Below are positions 5,917 to 6,654 of a stretch of DNA of 6,654 nucleotides, piece after piece (the first letter of the stretch is position 1; every line of letters starts with the position of its first letter). A program made the translations under genes and the position numbers. Origin of the DNA: Oceanospirillaceae bacterium UBA1126 (GTDB lineage: Bacteria > Pseudomonadota > Gammaproteobacteria > Pseudomonadales > Balneatricaceae); the NCBI GenBank assembly GCA_002312935.1, contig DCAT01000103.1, positions 8,947-15,600 on the forward strand, in the 5' to 3' direction. The notes beneath the pieces are model-generated. The model had not been told where the DNA came from, made no database searches, and saw nothing but the letters and a program-made list of their open reading frames with translations.

Positions 5917-6654
5917 ATGGCAACAAGTAATATGATGATTCCAGATTTGGGTGGTGCAGAAAACGTAGAAGTCATCGAAATCTGCGTAGCTGTTGGTGAC
6001 GTGGTAAGTGAAGGCGACTCTATTATAGTGGTTGAAACTGACAAAGCATCGATGGAAATTCCGGCGTCAAATGCTGGCACAATTAAAAATATTGTTTTAA
6101 AAGAGGGCGATACCTGCAGCCAAGGTGATGTCATGGTAGAGGTTGAAGCTGCCGATGTATTAGGTGAAGCTTCCGTTGTGTCAGATGCAGTGTTAACGCC
6201 TGAGGTAGAGGCTCAAGCAGAAATAAAGGTTGAAGTTGAGGCAGTGGATGGGGGTATGTCCAATGTGGTGGTCGAATCTGTAGTAGAGGCGTCAGAGCGC
6301 TTTGCACTGGTTCCAGATCTAGGGGGAGCTGCAGACGTAGAAGTTATTGAGGTATCCGTTAAGGTGGGTGATGAGTTGGCTGAAGGTGATAGCCTAGTTG
6401 TTCTTGAAACTGATAAAGCCTCTATGGAGATTCCGGTTACTTTCGCTGGTAGTGTGCTAGAAATTAAAGTGGCAGAAGGCGACAAGGTTAACGTGGGTGA
6501 TACTATTGCAGTGTTAATGAGCAAAGCTGAGGCGCTAGTGGAGCCTAGTGAAGTTGTGTTGCAGGTTGCAGTGGAGCCAGAGGTGCTTGTGGCGCCTTTA
6601 GTTCAAGCCAAGCAAGCAGTTGCTGCTAACCCGGCTCCAGCCCAAGCCCAAGCC
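5917..6654 (+). CDS. aceF: Dihydrolipoamide acetyltransferase (E2p) of pyruvate dehydrogenase, N-terminal part
   Basis: AceF forms the core of the pyruvate dehydrogenase complex: its lipoyl arms receive the acetyl group from AceE and transfer it to coenzyme A. The frame stays open for 246 codons to the window edge; the rest, including the E1/E3-binding and catalytic domains, is outside. Two lipoyl domains are visible, at about 5-77 and 129-201. Each has the ETDKASMEIP motif, with the lipoylated lysines at K43 and K167, 124 residues apart. They start alike (MIPDLGGAENVEVIE and LVPDLGGAADVEVIE), showing internal duplication. The first linker (about 78-128) is rich in acidic residues and valine. 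The second, from about 202, turns to alanine, proline and glutamine (AANPAPAQAQA), as in flexible E2 linkers. Whether a third lipoyl domain follows, as in E. coli, cannot be seen. The start has a good ribosome-binding site. The downstream neighbour may be lpd, not visible here. Confidence 0.95.
   Translation, partial: MATSNMMIPDLGGAENVEVIEICVAVGDVVSEGDSIIVVETDKASMEIPASNAGTIKNIVLKEGDTCSQGDVMVEVEAADVLGEASVVSDAVLTPEVEAQAEIKVEVEAVDGGMSNVVVESVVEASERFALVPDLGGAADVEVIEVSVKVGDELAEGDSLVVLETDKASMEIPVTFAGSVLEIKVAEGDKVNVGDTIAVLMSKAEALVEPSEVVLQVAVEPEVLVAPLVQAKQAVAANPAPAQAQA

Noticed and set aside
6213..6524. Open frame of 103 codons on the minus strand opposite aceF, rich in Ser and Thr
   Set aside because: The Ser/Thr-rich product with repeated segments is what the reverse strand of the duplicated lipoyl-domain region would give. 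The + strand frame is unmistakably AceF.

Overview
The window looks like chromosomal DNA of a gammaproteobacterium, probably a marine or environmental one outside the Enterobacteriaceae. PdhR and AceE match their E. coli counterparts almost end to end, while some AceE positions (for example GDGECDEPESLG) read more like the Pseudomonas type. The DNA is moderately AT-rich, most of all between genes. Genus cannot be assigned by eye. No mobile element, tRNA, rRNA or CRISPR array was seen.

Layout. Bases 1-57 hold the last 18 codons of an unidentified + strand gene whose stop overlaps the end of nadC. The minus strand then carries nadC (914 to 54; quinolinate phosphoribosyltransferase, NAD synthesis) and, upstream of it, a ten-helix AEC-family permease (1866 to 982). 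A 464-base divergent regulatory region (1867-2330) separates these from the + strand pyruvate dehydrogenase cluster: pdhR (2331-3086), aceE (3230-5890, E1p) and the first 246 codons of aceF (from 5917, E2p), which runs off the right edge. An lpd gene may follow outside the window.

How the parts fit. AceE and AceF are two of the three components of the complex that converts pyruvate to acetyl-CoA. PdhR is the pyruvate-sensing repressor of this cluster in enterobacteria. The region upstream of pdhR holds two 17-bp sequences that match the known PdhR operator (AATTGGT-N3-ACCAATT): a near-perfect one ending just before the pdhR ribosome-binding site, and a second with one extra mismatch just downstream of a plausible sigma-70 promoter. 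The pdhR-aceE gap holds a different perfect palindrome with the TNGT-N3-ACNA core typical of FadR-subfamily regulators. No intrinsic terminator was seen between pdhR, aceE and aceF, so co-transcription is likely, perhaps with an extra promoter before aceE.

This is mainly a conserved metabolic region. I found no evidence of an undescribed system. The observations worth a second look are regulatory: the palindrome-dense pdhR upstream region, the divergent AEC permease as a candidate member of the PdhR regulon, the palindrome before aceE, and mutually exclusive inverted repeats in front of nadC.
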